Source: CAYVTM01 sp964454645
Lineage (GTDB): Bacteria; Bacteroidota; Bacteroidia; Sphingobacteriales; Sphingobacteriaceae
Assembly: GCA_964454645.1 (NCBI GenBank)
Contig: CAYVTM010000002.1
Span: forward strand, 310,001 to 374,000
Length of the DNA: 64,000 nucleotides
Reading direction: 5' to 3'
The position numbers were made by a program, and so were the translations under genes. Below the pieces are notes generated by a model. The model was not told the origin of the DNA, did no database searches, and saw only the letters and a list, made by a program, of their open reading frames with translations. This document shows, piece by piece, positions 8,967 through 18,169 of this stretch (positions are counted from its first letter, which is position 1; each line of letters begins with the position of its first letter).

Positions 8967-9812
8967 TCAGCTTTTCAAGATTATATTATCTATTAAACGA
9001 ACAGCACCGATACGTATAGCAACAATCGCCACTATTCTTTTGTGTTCATCGGGATTTATTATTTCCCTGAGATCATCTCCATCTGCAATAGCCAGGTATT
9101 CCGGATTTGAATCGGGTATTTGTTCTAACATGATTCCGGCATCCCTTAACAAATCCTCCAGAGGCCTTCTTCCGAAATTCTCTTTAATGAAAGCTAACAC
9201 CTTATAGATCGAGGCGGCATTTTTACGTTCGACGGGATTAAGGCGGCGATTGCGCGAACTCATGGCCAAGCCATCATTTTCACGTATAATAGGACAGGCA
9301 ATAAGTGTTATATTATACTTAAAATCCTCGGCCAGCTTCTTGATAACCAAGAACTGCTGATAATCTTTCTGCCCGAAATAAGCCTTGTCGGGCTGTACAA
9401 TCCCAAACAGTTTGCTGACAATTTGAGCTACTCCCTGAAAATGACCGGGACGGAAAGCACCTTCATATATTTGCTCCAGTGTTCCAATTTCGTATTCCCA
9501 TTCTTCCGACGGGGCATACATTTCAGAAACACTCGGATGAAAGAATATATGGCAACCCGCTTGTTCAAGTAATCGAATATCTTCATTGATTGGGCGCGGA
9601 TAATTTTCTAAATCGGAAGCTTCGGTAAACTGAGTAGGGTTCACAAAAATGCTGCAGACTACCCGATCGTTTTCTTCTAAAGCTTTATTTATGAGCGATA
9701 TATGTCCTTCATGCAGAGCTCCCATCGTAGGCACAAAACCGATTGACATTCCTGCTTTTCGCTGCAATTCCAGTTCATGGGTTAGCTCAATCTTTGATAA
9801 ATAGGTCTTCAA
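8967..9812 (-). CDS. panC: Pantothenate synthetase
   Basis: Joins pantoate and beta-alanine using ATP to make pantothenate. The 281-residue protein has the nucleotidyltransferase signature PTMGALHEGH (His34 and His37), the FVNPTQF segment, GKDYQQ, and the KMSKS-like region SSRNRRL. It leads the minus-strand operon panC-panD-flippase-rfaE2. The promoter must lie in the 165-base divergent region shared with the glycogen-synthase-like gene. Its pairing with panD puts the beta-alanine source and its use together, while panB and panE are not in this window. Confidence 0.97.
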   Translation of the reverse strand: MKTYLSKIELTHELELQRKAGMSIGFVPTMGALHEGHISLINKALEENDRVVCSIFVNPTQFTEASDLENYPRPINEDIRLLEQAGCHIFFHPSVSEMYAPSEEWEYEIGTLEQIYEGAFRPGHFQGVAQIVSKLFGIVQPDKAYFGQKDYQQFLVIKKLAEDFKYNITLIACPIIRENDGLAMSSRNRRLNPVERKNAASIYKVLAFIKENFGRRPLEDLLRDAGIMLEQIPDSNPEYLAIADGDDLREIINPDEHKRIVAIVAIRIGAVRLIDNIILKS

Positions 9813-9908
9813 AGCCTTTGGGGTCTAAAATAGAGGGCGAAAATTGCAATTTTTTCCGGAATAACAAGCGGTTTCTTGATAATATGAGGAAAAATCAATA
9901 AATATTTG

Positions 9909-9916
9909 TATATTTG
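9909..9916 (+). promoter_or_regulatory. Bacteroidota -7 element for the glycogen-synthase-like gene
   Basis: TATATTTG matches the Bacteroidota primary-sigma consensus TAnnTTTG. It lies 61 bases before the start codon, in the panC/glgA-like divergent region. I see no well-spaced -33 TTG, so the call is tentative. Confidence 0.4.
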
Positions 9917-9977
9917 CGGACTCAAACTGATTTACCTTTAGGTATTTCGGTAGAAATGGATAGGAGTAAAGATAAGT

Positions 9978-10805
9978 ATGGCAAAAACAAAAATTCTCTT
10001 CATTACCCATGAAATGGCTCCATTCTTAGAGCTGACAAAAATTTCGAAAATTACGCGACAACTTCCTCAGGCAATGCAGGAAAAAGGCTTTGAAATCAGA
10101 GTCTTGATGCCGCGATTCGGTAGTATCAACGAAAGAAGAAACCGCCTTCATGAGGTCATCCGCTTGTCGGGCATGAACATCGTTATTAATGATAATGATA
10201 ATCCGCTAATCATCAAAGTAGCTTCATTACCCTCGGCGCGTATGCAGGTCTACTTTTTAGATAACGAAGAATATTTCCAACGTAAGAATATCTTCCGTGA
10301 TGCTAAGGAGAAATTCCACGATGATAACGATGAACGTATGGTATTCTTCTGTAAAGGAGCTATCGAAACCGTCAAAAAATTAGGATGGATGCCGGATGTT
10401 GTACATTGTTTCGGCTGGATGAGCAGCCTGGTACCGATGTACCTGAAAACTGCCTATAAAGAGGATCCGATGTTTAAAAACACCAAAGTAGCTTATTCTT
10501 TATACGAAAACTGCTTTGAAGAAAGCTTGGGCAAAAATCTGAAAACAGTAGCACTTACTCCTGAAATGGACGCAAACGATACCGCTCTGCTTAAAGATGC
10601 GACCTGCTCTGCTTTACACATGAATGCAATTAATTATTCGGATGTTATTATTAAAGCATGCGAAAGTATAGATTCGAGCGTTCTTAAATTTCTTTCTAAA
10701 CAGAACGACAAAATGGTTACCGAGCGTTTTGAGCATGAAAATGTTGACTTTGACCAGTTTGTCCAACTTTATGAAGAAATAAATTTAGAAATGATATCGG
10801 CATAA
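9978..10805 (+). CDS. Short glycogen/starch synthase-like protein (GT5 N-terminal domain only)
   Basis: The 275 residues match the N-terminal Rossmann half of GT5 glycogen synthases: KILFITHEMAPF at the start, VLMPRFGSINERR, YFLDNEEYF, and DVVHCFGWMSSLVP. In a full GlgA of about 480 residues the second domain carries the KTGGL-like and E-x7-E catalytic motifs. None of that is present, and the gene ends cleanly in a stop. Short versions like this are common in Bacteroidota beside panC and glmS. Catalysis is therefore doubtful, and a regulatory or sugar-binding role is possible. It is divergent from panC and is followed by the DUF4270 lipoprotein gene. Confidence 0.8.
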   Translation: MAKTKILFITHEMAPFLELTKISKITRQLPQAMQEKGFEIRVLMPRFGSINERRNRLHEVIRLSGMNIVINDNDNPLIIKVASLPSARMQVYFLDNEEYFQRKNIFRDAKEKFHDDNDERMVFFCKGAIETVKKLGWMPDVVHCFGWMSSLVPMYLKTAYKEDPMFKNTKVAYSLYENCFEESLGKNLKTVALTPEMDANDTALLKDATCSALHMNAINYSDVIIKACESIDSSVLKFLSKQNDKMVTERFEHENVDFDQFVQLYEEINLEMISA

Positions 10806-10868
10806 TAAATAATCGTTTATTTTTATCGGCAATTATTTATTGTACTGTTAAACGCTAAGAATCATCAC

Positions 10869-12167
10869 ATGAAATTCAACAAACTAGACTTATTAATTCT
10901 TTTTATAAGTCTTTTTATTTTTTCTGCTTGTAAGAAAGAAAACCAACTTGGCCTCGATGAAGCCATCGGAAATAATGGGCTGAGCGGAGATTTTACAGAC
11001 ACCCTAAGCATTAGCGCTTATAGTGTTAAAGATGATTCATTAATTGCATCGAATTTTGTTCGTAATCAGGCAGGAGATTTCAACGATCCCGCTTTCGGAA
11101 ATACCAAAGCAAAATTAGCATTTCAGGTAGGGCTTTCAAGAAGCAATGTAAATTTCGGAAACAATCCCGTACTCGATTCCATTGTTTTAGTAATGGCATA
11201 TCCCACCGATTTACCTTTAGCGTATTATGGAGATACTTCTTCGGTATTTAGCATACAGGCGCACGAACTTTTGGAAGATATCCATAACGACAGTATTTAT
11301 TATACGAACCGTACTTTCAATTTTGATGCTGCGCCTATCGGAAGCAGCTCGTATAAAGTAAATACGAAGGACAGTCTGACTATACAAAGCATTATACAAG
11401 GAGGACCGGACACACTGATAAAAGTAGCTCCGCATATTCGTATAAAACTGAACCATGCTTTCGGACAACGTTTGTTTGAAATGGCTAGCAGAAATGAATT
11501 AGCTGAGAATGATATCTTTATCGATAAGTTTAAAGGTATTTATTTAGATGTGATAAGGAGTAGCGGCAACGGAGGTATCCTTTCGTTCGACCTTTCCAGC
11601 TCGAACCGTTCGAATATGATCCTGTATTACAAATCGGGCAGCGATACCGGCAACTTTATGTTTACTGTTACCAGCGCTTCCGCAAATGTGAATGCTTACT
11701 CCCACGATTATACGGGTACTGTAATTGAGCAACAACTGAACGATACCAGCCTGGGGAATCAAAATGTATATATACAATCCTTAGCCGGGGTACGTACCCG
11801 CTTAACATTCCCCAACCTGGCATCTTTAAACGATTCGGGACTAATAGCTATCAATAAAGCCACGCTGGTACTGCACCTTGAACCCGGAAGCACTGATGAA
11901 TATCCTGCTTCTCCAACACTTAGTATCCGTGCTAAATTCAGCGATAATTCTGAAGCAACCATCGCCAATGCGAATCTTCAGAATAATACCTATACGATGG
12001 ATCTGACGAATATAACCCAACGGTTATTAAACGGTACTGTTTCGTTCGAAGCGATGTATATAGATGATCCTCTTCGCCAGATCCGACCGAACAGAACCGT
12101 ATTGGCAGGAGCGCAACATCCCAATTACCGTATGAAGCTGAACATATCATATACCAAATTGTATTAA
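10869..12167 (+). CDS. DUF4270 family lipoprotein
   Basis: A 432-residue secreted lipoprotein (signal ends FIFSAC, Cys21) that matches the Bacteroidota DUF4270 family by its opening pattern (LGLD, DTLSISAYSVKDDSL, NPVLDSIVLVM), its beta-rich body and its neighbours. The family is a surface or periplasmic protein of unknown function, usually found between a short glycogen-synthase-like gene and glmS, exactly as here. The gap to the upstream gene is 63 bases and to glmS 54 bases. No catalytic motif or membrane helix beyond the signal was seen. The link to amino-sugar or glycan metabolism is only by position. Confidence 0.85.
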   Translation: MKFNKLDLLILFISLFIFSACKKENQLGLDEAIGNNGLSGDFTDTLSISAYSVKDDSLIASNFVRNQAGDFNDPAFGNTKAKLAFQVGLSRSNVNFGNNPVLDSIVLVMAYPTDLPLAYYGDTSSVFSIQAHELLEDIHNDSIYYTNRTFNFDAAPIGSSSYKVNTKDSLTIQSIIQGGPDTLIKVAPHIRIKLNHAFGQRLFEMASRNELAENDIFIDKFKGIYLDVIRSSGNGGILSFDLSSSNRSNMILYYKSGSDTGNFMFTVTSASANVNAYSHDYTGTVIEQQLNDTSLGNQNVYIQSLAGVRTRLTFPNLASLNDSGLIAINKATLVLHLEPGSTDEYPASPTLSIRAKFSDNSEATIANANLQNNTYTMDLTNITQRLLNGTVSFEAMYIDDPLRQIRPNRTVLAGAQHPNYRMKLNISYTKLY

Positions 12168-12175
12168 TTTTGATA

Positions 12176-12183
12176 TATATTTG
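12176..12183 (+). promoter_or_regulatory. Bacteroidota -7 element upstream of glmS
   Basis: TATATTTG, a match to TAnnTTTG, 38 bases before the glmS ATG. It would give glmS its own short leader of about 30 bases. The -33 element is poor. Confidence 0.45.
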
Positions 12184-12221
12184 TTCTAAAAAAATTAATT
12201 CGATTAAATTATTTAACTATT

Positions 12222-14057
12222 ATGTGTGGAATTGTAGGATATATTGGTTACCGGGAGGCTTTTCCTGTCATTATTAAAGGGCTTCAACGTTTAGAATACA
12301 GAGGCTATGATAGTGCCGGAGTTGCCTTATTGAACGGCGACATGAACATTTACAAAAAAGCCGGGAAAGTAAGCGATCTTCTGAACCATGTTCAGGATAA
12401 AAAGACATCCGGAACAATCGGGATGGGGCACACCCGTTGGGCAACGCACGGAGCACCTAACGATACCAATGCGCATCCACACACTTCCAATAATGGCAGA
12501 CTTTCGATTATACACAATGGGATCATCGAAAATTATTCACCTTTAAAAGAAGAGCTGATTAAAAGAGGCCATCACTTTAGTAGCGACACCGATACCGAAG
12601 TACTGATCCACCTGATTGAAGACATACAACAAAAAACCGAAATCAGTTTAGAAGAAGCTGTGCGTATTGCTTTACATGAAGTTGTAGGAGCATACGCTAT
12701 CGTTATTTTATCGAAAGATAATCCGAACGAACTCATTGCTGCACGCAAAGGAAGTCCGATGGTGGTTGGAGTAGGTGAAGGAGAATATTTTATTGCTTCC
12801 GACGCATCTCCTATTATTGAGTACACCAAAAACGTCATCTTCTTAAACGACAATGAAATGGTAATTATCAACCGCGATTCATTAGTCGTTAAAACTATCG
12901 AAAACATTGTTCAAACCCCCTATATCCAAGAGCTTGAATTGAAATTAGAAATGATTGAGAAGGGTGGCTACGAACATTTCATGTTGAAAGAAATTTACGA
13001 GCAGCCCCGTTCTATCTACGATAGTATGCGTGGACGGATTATTGCAAAGGACGGGTTTATTTCTTTAAGCGGATTAAACGAATACGAAGAGAAGTTTAAA
13101 AATGCTGACCGTATTCTTGTGGTCGCTTGCGGAACCTCCTGGCATGCGGGTTTGGTAGCCGAATATTTAATTGAAGATTTTGCGCGTATTCCGGTAGAAG
13201 TAGAATATGCTTCTGAATTCCGTTATCGCAATCCGGTTATCACGGAGAAAGATATTGTGATTGCCGTTTCCCAATCGGGAGAAACAGCCGACACCCTTGC
13301 GGCCATTGAATTAGCCAAATCAAAAGGTGCTACTATTTTCGGGGTATGTAATGTGGTAGGATCATCTATTCCACGGGCATCGCATGCGGGGGCCTATACC
13401 CATGCCGGACCGGAAATAGGGGTAGCATCAACCAAAGCGTTTACAGCTCAGGTAACTATTCTTACTTTAATTGCTTTATCGCTGGCTCAGAAAAAAGGAA
13501 CTATGAAACGTACACGTTTAATAGAACTCTTATCCGAGCTCGAAGCAATTCCCGATAAAGTAGAACGTGCATTATTATCGAACGATAAGATAAAAGAAAT
13601 ATCCGAACGGTTTAAAGACGCCCGCAACTTTTTATACCTTGGCAGAGGATATAATTTCCCTGTAGCATTGGAAGGAGCCTTAAAATTAAAAGAGATATCT
13701 TATATACATGCCGAAGGCTATCCTGCAGCAGAAATGAAACATGGCCCGATCGCCTTAATCGATGACCAAATGCCCGTAGTTATTGTTGCAACAAAGGGGA
13801 CTATTCTCGAAAAAGTTATCAGCAATATTCAGGAAGTAAAAGCACGTAAAGGAGTTATTATTGCGATTGTTACGGAAGGAGATACAGAAGTTTGCAAAAT
13901 GGCGGATTATGTAATTGAAATTCCCGATACCGAAGAAGCTTTAGTCCCTTTATTAGCAACCATTCCTTTACAATTGCTTTCTTACCACATCGCTATCATG
14001 CGCGGATGCAATGTCGACCAGCCACGTAACCTTGCAAAGTCGGTAACGGTGGAGTAG
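12222..14057 (+). CDS. glmS: Glutamine--fructose-6-phosphate aminotransferase (isomerizing)
   Basis: Makes glucosamine 6-phosphate from fructose 6-phosphate and glutamine, the entry step to peptidoglycan and lipid A amino sugars. The 611 residues are full length. The class II glutaminase domain starts at Cys2 (MCGIVGYIG) with the HTRWATHG and HNGIIENY segments. Two SIS domains follow (CGTSWHAG, SQSGETADT, GAYTHAGPEIGVASTKAFTAQ), and the protein ends with the family's PRNLAKSVTVE. I saw no glmS-type ribozyme in the 54 bases upstream, which are too short for one. A terminator hairpin lies about 60 bases after the stop. Confidence 0.98.
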   Translation: MCGIVGYIGYREAFPVIIKGLQRLEYRGYDSAGVALLNGDMNIYKKAGKVSDLLNHVQDKKTSGTIGMGHTRWATHGAPNDTNAHPHTSNNGRLSIIHNGIIENYSPLKEELIKRGHHFSSDTDTEVLIHLIEDIQQKTEISLEEAVRIALHEVVGAYAIVILSKDNPNELIAARKGSPMVVGVGEGEYFIASDASPIIEYTKNVIFLNDNEMVIINRDSLVVKTIENIVQTPYIQELELKLEMIEKGGYEHFMLKEIYEQPRSIYDSMRGRIIAKDGFISLSGLNEYEEKFKNADRILVVACGTSWHAGLVAEYLIEDFARIPVEVEYASEFRYRNPVITEKDIVIAVSQSGETADTLAAIELAKSKGATIFGVCNVVGSSIPRASHAGAYTHAGPEIGVASTKAFTAQVTILTLIALSLAQKKGTMKRTRLIELLSELEAIPDKVERALLSNDKIKEISERFKDARNFLYLGRGYNFPVALEGALKLKEISYIHAEGYPAAEMKHGPIALIDDQMPVVIVATKGTILEKVISNIQEVKARKGVIIAIVTEGDTEVCKMADYVIEIPDTEEALVPLLATIPLQLLSYHIAIMRGCNVDQPRNLAKSVTVE

Positions 14058-14114
14058 TTTACGACGGTAGAGTGGTTATTACTGACATCATTTATTACGA
14101 GAGATACCAGAACA

Positions 14115-14145
14115 AAAAATCCCGAACCATAAGCCCGGGATTTTT
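14115..14145. terminator. Bidirectional terminator between glmS and atpG
   Basis: Stem AAAAATCCCG/CGGGATTTTT with an 11-base loop lies between two convergent genes, with an A-run on one side and a T-run on the other. Confidence 0.85.
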
Positions 14146-14168
14146 GAATTAAAATCTTATTATAGCTT

Positions 14169-15056
14169 TTAACCGTCGGATAAGGCATTTGCTCCGCTGA
14201 CGATTTCGAGAATTTCATTAGTAATGGCTGCCTGACGTGCCTGGTTATAGGATAAGCGTAGCGCACGTAACAGGTCCCCGGCGTTTTCGGTAGCTTTATC
14301 CATCGCTGTCATACGCGCTCCATGTTCCGAAGCATGCGAATCCAGCAGAGCTTTATACAATTGCGTTTTAATAGATATAGGGATTAATCCCAACACGATT
14401 TCTTCCTGAGAAGGTTCCAGTAAATAATCAACCTGCGATTCTGATGAATTGGATTCGTTTGCAACAGTCGGGGCAAGCGGTAATAATTGTTCGGTAATTA
14501 AATACTGAACGGCTGCATTTTTAAATTGATTATAGACAACTTCCACACGATCCCATTTCCCTTCAACAAAACCTGCCATAATCTCTTCGGCAATTTGTGT
14601 TGAAGCGCTAAAACTTAAATTATTAAACAAGTCGTTGTGATTTCCAACCACTTCAAATTTGTTTTTTGTAAAATAGTCTTGTGCTTTTTTCCCGATAGCG
14701 GCAATTTTCACATTTCCTTTTGCTTTGTATGAAGCATACTTTTCGTTAATCAGATTATTCGCAGTCTTAATGGCATTGGAGTTGAACGCTCCCGCTAATC
14801 CGCGGTTCGAGGTAACAACAACGATCAATACGTTTTTTACTTCCCGTTGATCGGTGTATGGGCTCTCATTGCCTTCCAGGCTTGCCGTTAAATTTGCAAG
14901 AATATCTTTTAACTTATTTGCATAAGGGCGCATCTGCACAATCGCATCCGTTGCTCTTTTCAACTTTGCTGCCGAAACCATTTTCATGGCTTTGGTAATC
15001 TGTTGAGTAGAGTTTACCGATGCAATGCGTAAGCGTACCTCTTTTAAATTCGCCAT
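14169..15056 (-). CDS. atpG: F1Fo ATP synthase gamma subunit
   Basis: Central rotor shaft of F1. The 295 residues have the N-terminal coiled coil (LKEVRLRIASVNSTQQITKAMKMVSAAK) and the C-terminal coiled coil with RMTAMDKATENA and LSYNQARQAAITNEI, both diagnostic. The central Rossmann-like part includes VVVTSNRGLAGAFN. It is the last gene of the atpB-E-F-H-A-G run, and the next plus-strand gene converges on it. The epsilon and beta genes, which follow gamma in many bacteria, are not here. A split ATP synthase locus is usual in Bacteroidota. Confidence 0.98.
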   Translation of the reverse strand: MANLKEVRLRIASVNSTQQITKAMKMVSAAKLKRATDAIVQMRPYANKLKDILANLTASLEGNESPYTDQREVKNVLIVVVTSNRGLAGAFNSNAIKTANNLINEKYASYKAKGNVKIAAIGKKAQDYFTKNKFEVVGNHNDLFNNLSFSASTQIAEEIMAGFVEGKWDRVEVVYNQFKNAAVQYLITEQLLPLAPTVANESNSSESQVDYLLEPSQEEIVLGLIPISIKTQLYKALLDSHASEHGARMTAMDKATENAGDLLRALRLSYNQARQAAITNEILEIVSGANALSDG

Positions 15057-15102
15057 TTTATCAATTTCTTATTTTATAATTGAGCACATCCCGTATTGAA
15101 AC

Positions 15103-16677
15103 TTAGTATTTAGCAGCAATTTCTTTTGCTACGGTTTCCAACACACTCGTTACCGAATCATCAATCTTACCTTGTTTAATTGCATCGAGGGTTGCTTTAT
15201 GACGGATTTCCAATTGTGATAAATATTCAGCTTCAAATTCTCTGATGCGATCTACCGGAATGCTTCTCAACAAACCTTTGGTACCACAATAGATAATTGC
15301 AACCTGCTTCTCAACCGGCACCGGACTGTATTGCCCTTGTTTCAGGATCTCCACGTTACGGGCACCTTTCTCCAACACATATTTGGTTGCGGCATCCAGA
15401 TCCGAACCGAATTTAGAGAAAGCCTCTAATTCGCGATACTGAGCCTGATCTCCTTTTAGGGTACCTGCTACTTTTTTCATCGATTTAATTTGTGCCGAAC
15501 CACCTACACGTGATACCGAAATACCTACGTTAATTGCCGGACGAATACCTGCGTTGAATAAGTTCGACTCTAAGAAGATCTGCCCGTCAGTAATTGAAAT
15601 GACGTTTGTCGGAATATAAGCCGATACGTCACCCGCCTGAGTTTCGATTATAGGCAATGCCGTTAAAGATCCCCCTCCTTTTACTTTGTGGCGGATTGAT
15701 TCCGGAAGGTCGTTCATCGCCTGTGCCACCGAATCGGTCGCATTAATTTTTGCCGCACGCTCTAATAAACGGGAGTGCAGGTAAAATACGTCACCCGGAT
15801 AAGCCTCACGCCCCGGCGGACGGCGTAATAACAGGGATACCTCACGGTAAGCCACCGCTTGTTTCGACAAGTCGTCGTAAACAATTAATGCCGGACGACC
15901 GGTATCGCGGAAATACTCCCCGATTGCAGCGCCTGCAAAAGGTGCGTAGAACTGCATAGGAGCTGGATCAGAAGCTGAAGCAGCTACAATGATTGAATAT
16001 GAAAGCGCCCCTTTTTCTTCCAGGGTTTTTACAATATTCGCAACGGTAGAATTTTTCTGACCGATTGCTACATAGATACAGATTACAGGCTCGCCTTTCT
16101 CCGCATATTCTTTCTGGTTGATAATGGTATCGATGGCTACGGTAGTTTTTCCGGTCTGACGGTCACCGATGATCAACTCACGTTGTCCGCGTCCGATCGG
16201 AATCATCGCATCAATCGCTTTCAATCCGGTTTGTAAAGGTTCATTAACCGGTTGACGATAAATAACCCCCGGAGCTTTACGCTCGATAGGCATATCGAAT
16301 AATTCACCGGCAACAGGCCCCTTACCATCGATCGGCTGACCCATTGTATTTACTACACGACCCAACATTCCGTCACCTACTTTAATTGAAGCAATTTTCT
16401 GAGTACGTTTGATGGTATCACCTTCTTTAATTGCATCCGAACTTCCCAACAATACCACCCCAACGTTATCTTCTTCCAGGTTCAATACAATTCCTTGTAA
16501 ACCATTTTCAAATTCAACCAATTCTCCCGATTGAACTTTTGTGAGTCCGTACACACGTGCAATACCATCCCCTACCTGCAATACGGTTCCTACTTCTTCT
16601 AATTCGGTTGCTGACTTAAAGCCTGACAATTGTTGTCTTAATATCGCCGATACTTCATCCGGTCTAACGTCTACCAT
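15103..16677 (-). CDS. atpA: F1Fo ATP synthase alpha subunit
   Basis: Regulatory nucleotide-binding subunit of the F1 head. The 524 residues are full length with Walker A GDRQTGKT at 171-178, the RQPVNEPLQTGLKAIDAMIPIG region, the LLLRRPPGREAYPGD stretch and the arginine-finger-bearing segment near ISVSRVGGSAQ. It lies between atpH (44 bases upstream) and atpG (46 bases downstream) in the operon. All features are standard, and the N-terminus MVDVRPDEVS fits the usual start. Confidence 0.98.
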   Translation of the reverse strand: MVDVRPDEVSAILRQQLSGFKSATELEEVGTVLQVGDGIARVYGLTKVQSGELVEFENGLQGIVLNLEEDNVGVVLLGSSDAIKEGDTIKRTQKIASIKVGDGMLGRVVNTMGQPIDGKGPVAGELFDMPIERKAPGVIYRQPVNEPLQTGLKAIDAMIPIGRGQRELIIGDRQTGKTTVAIDTIINQKEYAEKGEPVICIYVAIGQKNSTVANIVKTLEEKGALSYSIIVAASASDPAPMQFYAPFAGAAIGEYFRDTGRPALIVYDDLSKQAVAYREVSLLLRRPPGREAYPGDVFYLHSRLLERAAKINATDSVAQAMNDLPESIRHKVKGGGSLTALPIIETQAGDVSAYIPTNVISITDGQIFLESNLFNAGIRPAINVGISVSRVGGSAQIKSMKKVAGTLKGDQAQYRELEAFSKFGSDLDAATKYVLEKGARNVEILKQGQYSPVPVEKQVAIIYCGTKGLLRSIPVDRIREFEAEYLSQLEIRHKATLDAIKQGKIDDSVTSVLETVAKEIAAKY

Positions 16678-16721
16678 ATATTTTTTATTTATATTTTTTA
16701 ACTGTTTATTCTTTTTCTGTA

Positions 16722-17279
16722 TTATTTCGCTAAAGATACTCTGCCTGTACTGAACTCTTTTTGCAAAGCACGTAAGCTTTTCGAGATGCTCAGATCAAAT
16801 TGCTTATCTCCTATTCTCAAAATAAAACCACCTATCAATGAAGGCTCTACTTTTTTATCAAGGATAACTTTCTTACCCGTTGCTTTTTCAACGATAGCAA
16901 TGACTTCTTTCTCCGCATCCGGTGTAACTGCAGCTGCCGATAGCAGTTCTGCTTTCACAATACCTTTCTTTTCGTTATACTGATTACCGAATTCTTTAGC
17001 CGTTGCATACAATACCTCTCCTCTCCCTTTACGCACCATAATATCAAAAAAAGCAATCGTCTCTTTAGAAACTTTCTGTCCGAAAATTTCATGCAAAATT
17101 TTTGTTTTCTTATCTAAAGGAATAATAGGATTACGCAATACTGCTTGTAATTCACTACTTGCTTTCAGGGTATCCATAAATAAACTCACATCCGTATTCA
17201 CTCCTTCTAAATTGTTTTGCTCAATAGAAAGATCGATTAAGGATTTCGCGTATCTCGATGTAACTCTTAGTTCTGACAT
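16722..17279 (-). CDS. atpH: F1Fo ATP synthase delta subunit
   Basis: Peripheral-stalk subunit that joins F1 to the b-subunits. The 185 residues have the expected helical N-terminal domain (RYAKSLIDLSIEQN) and the conserved C-terminal pattern (VEPSLIGGFILRIGDKQFDLSISKSLRALQK). The order atpF-atpH-atpA is canonical, with a 35-base gap after atpF. Nothing unusual is seen. Confidence 0.96.
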   Translation of the reverse strand: MSELRVTSRYAKSLIDLSIEQNNLEGVNTDVSLFMDTLKASSELQAVLRNPIIPLDKKTKILHEIFGQKVSKETIAFFDIMVRKGRGEVLYATAKEFGNQYNEKKGIVKAELLSAAAVTPDAEKEVIAIVEKATGKKVILDKKVEPSLIGGFILRIGDKQFDLSISKSLRALQKEFSTGRVSLAK

Positions 17280-17314
17280 ATTCTTAATTTGAAAATTTGA
17301 ATCCTTTATTCAAA

Positions 17315-17809
17315 TTAATTAAACTTCACTTCTTTCAATAAATCGTTTACAAGATTTTCTTGTTTTGATTTATCTTCCAATTGCTTTCTCAGCACTTTCT
17401 CCGCAATTTCGATTGATAAAGAAGCGACCTGGTTTTTCACTTCTGCTAAAGCGGCATTTTTTTGAGCGTTAATCTCATCTTTAGCTTTGCTTATCATTTT
17501 ATCGGCTTCGATTTGAGCAAGACCTTTAGCATCGCTGATCGTTTTATCGTGCAATTGCTTTGCTTCTTTCAGGATAGCATCTCTTTCGACTCTCGCCTGT
17601 TTCAATAATTGCTCGCTTTCGTTGCTCAAGCGGGTCAATTCTTCTTTAGCTTTTTCGGCAGCGCTTAGGGCATTTTCAATCGAACGCTCACGTTCATCCA
17701 ATGCTTTCATAATCGGCTTCCAGGCGAATTTGCCCAAAATCACAATCAATAAAACAAAGGCTATACTTGTCCAAAAAATTAATCCAATACTTGGGGTTAC
17801 TAACTCCAT
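17315..17809 (-). CDS. atpF: F1Fo ATP synthase b subunit
   Basis: Membrane-anchored peripheral stalk. The 164-residue protein has one N-terminal membrane helix (GLIFWTSIAFVLLIVILGKFAWKPI is the family pattern), then a long Ala/Glu/Lys-rich helix with many AEKAKEE-type repeats that forms the dimeric stalk. It is separated from atpE by 90 bases, the longest gap inside the atpB-G run. That gap contains a hairpin listed separately. Confidence 0.96.
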   Translation of the reverse strand: MELVTPSIGLIFWTSIAFVLLIVILGKFAWKPIMKALDERERSIENALSAAEKAKEELTRLSNESEQLLKQARVERDAILKEAKQLHDKTISDAKGLAQIEADKMISKAKDEINAQKNAALAEVKNQVASLSIEIAEKVLRKQLEDKSKQENLVNDLLKEVKFN

Positions 17810-17855
17810 GTCGTCTATCTTATACTATTAATTACCAATATCTATACTACATTGT

Positions 17856-17889
17856 AAAAAAGCCTGCTGCCAATCGCAGCAAGCTTTTT
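17856..17889 (-). terminator. Intra-operon hairpin between atpE and atpF (attenuator or mRNA processing site)
   Basis: Read on the minus strand, stem AAAAAGC(T)TGCTGC pairs with GCAGCA(G)GCTTTTTT with one mismatch and a 5-base loop, and ends in a T-run. It therefore looks like an intrinsic terminator placed directly after atpE inside the operon. Partial termination or 3' end protection here would raise the amount of c-subunit relative to downstream subunits. Confidence 0.6.
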
Positions 17890-17899
17890 ATTTTTATTA

Positions 17900-18106
17900 T
17901 TAGCTTCCTAATAATGCAACTACCACACCGAACAAAGCAACACCTTCAACAAGTGCCGCAGCGATGATCATAGCAGTTTGAATTTTTGAAGCAGCTTCGG
18001 GCTGACGTGCAATACCATCCATTGCAGATCCACCGATTCTACCAATACCGATACCAGCGCCAATTACGGCTAGTCCGGCTCCAATTGCAGCGATACTTCC
18101 AGTCAT
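17900..18106 (-). CDS. atpE: F1Fo ATP synthase c subunit
   Basis: Rotor-ring proteolipid of 68 residues with two membrane helices joined by the polar loop ARQPEA. The ion-binding carboxylate is Glu54 in ALVEGVALFG. The residues after it (Gly-Val-Ala) lack the Ser/Thr that, with an upstream Gln, forms sodium sites, so a proton-driven enzyme is expected. The start MTGSIAAIGAG gives the normal N-terminal helix. It is followed by a terminator-like hairpin before atpF, which fits the need for many copies of c per complex. Confidence 0.97.
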   Translation of the reverse strand: MTGSIAAIGAGLAVIGAGIGIGRIGGSAMDGIARQPEAASKIQTAMIIAAALVEGVALFGVVVALLGS

Positions 18107-18169
18107 TTTAATTAATTTTTATATGGTTAAACAAAATTGTTTCTACTTCAATCCACCCTTACGATGGTA

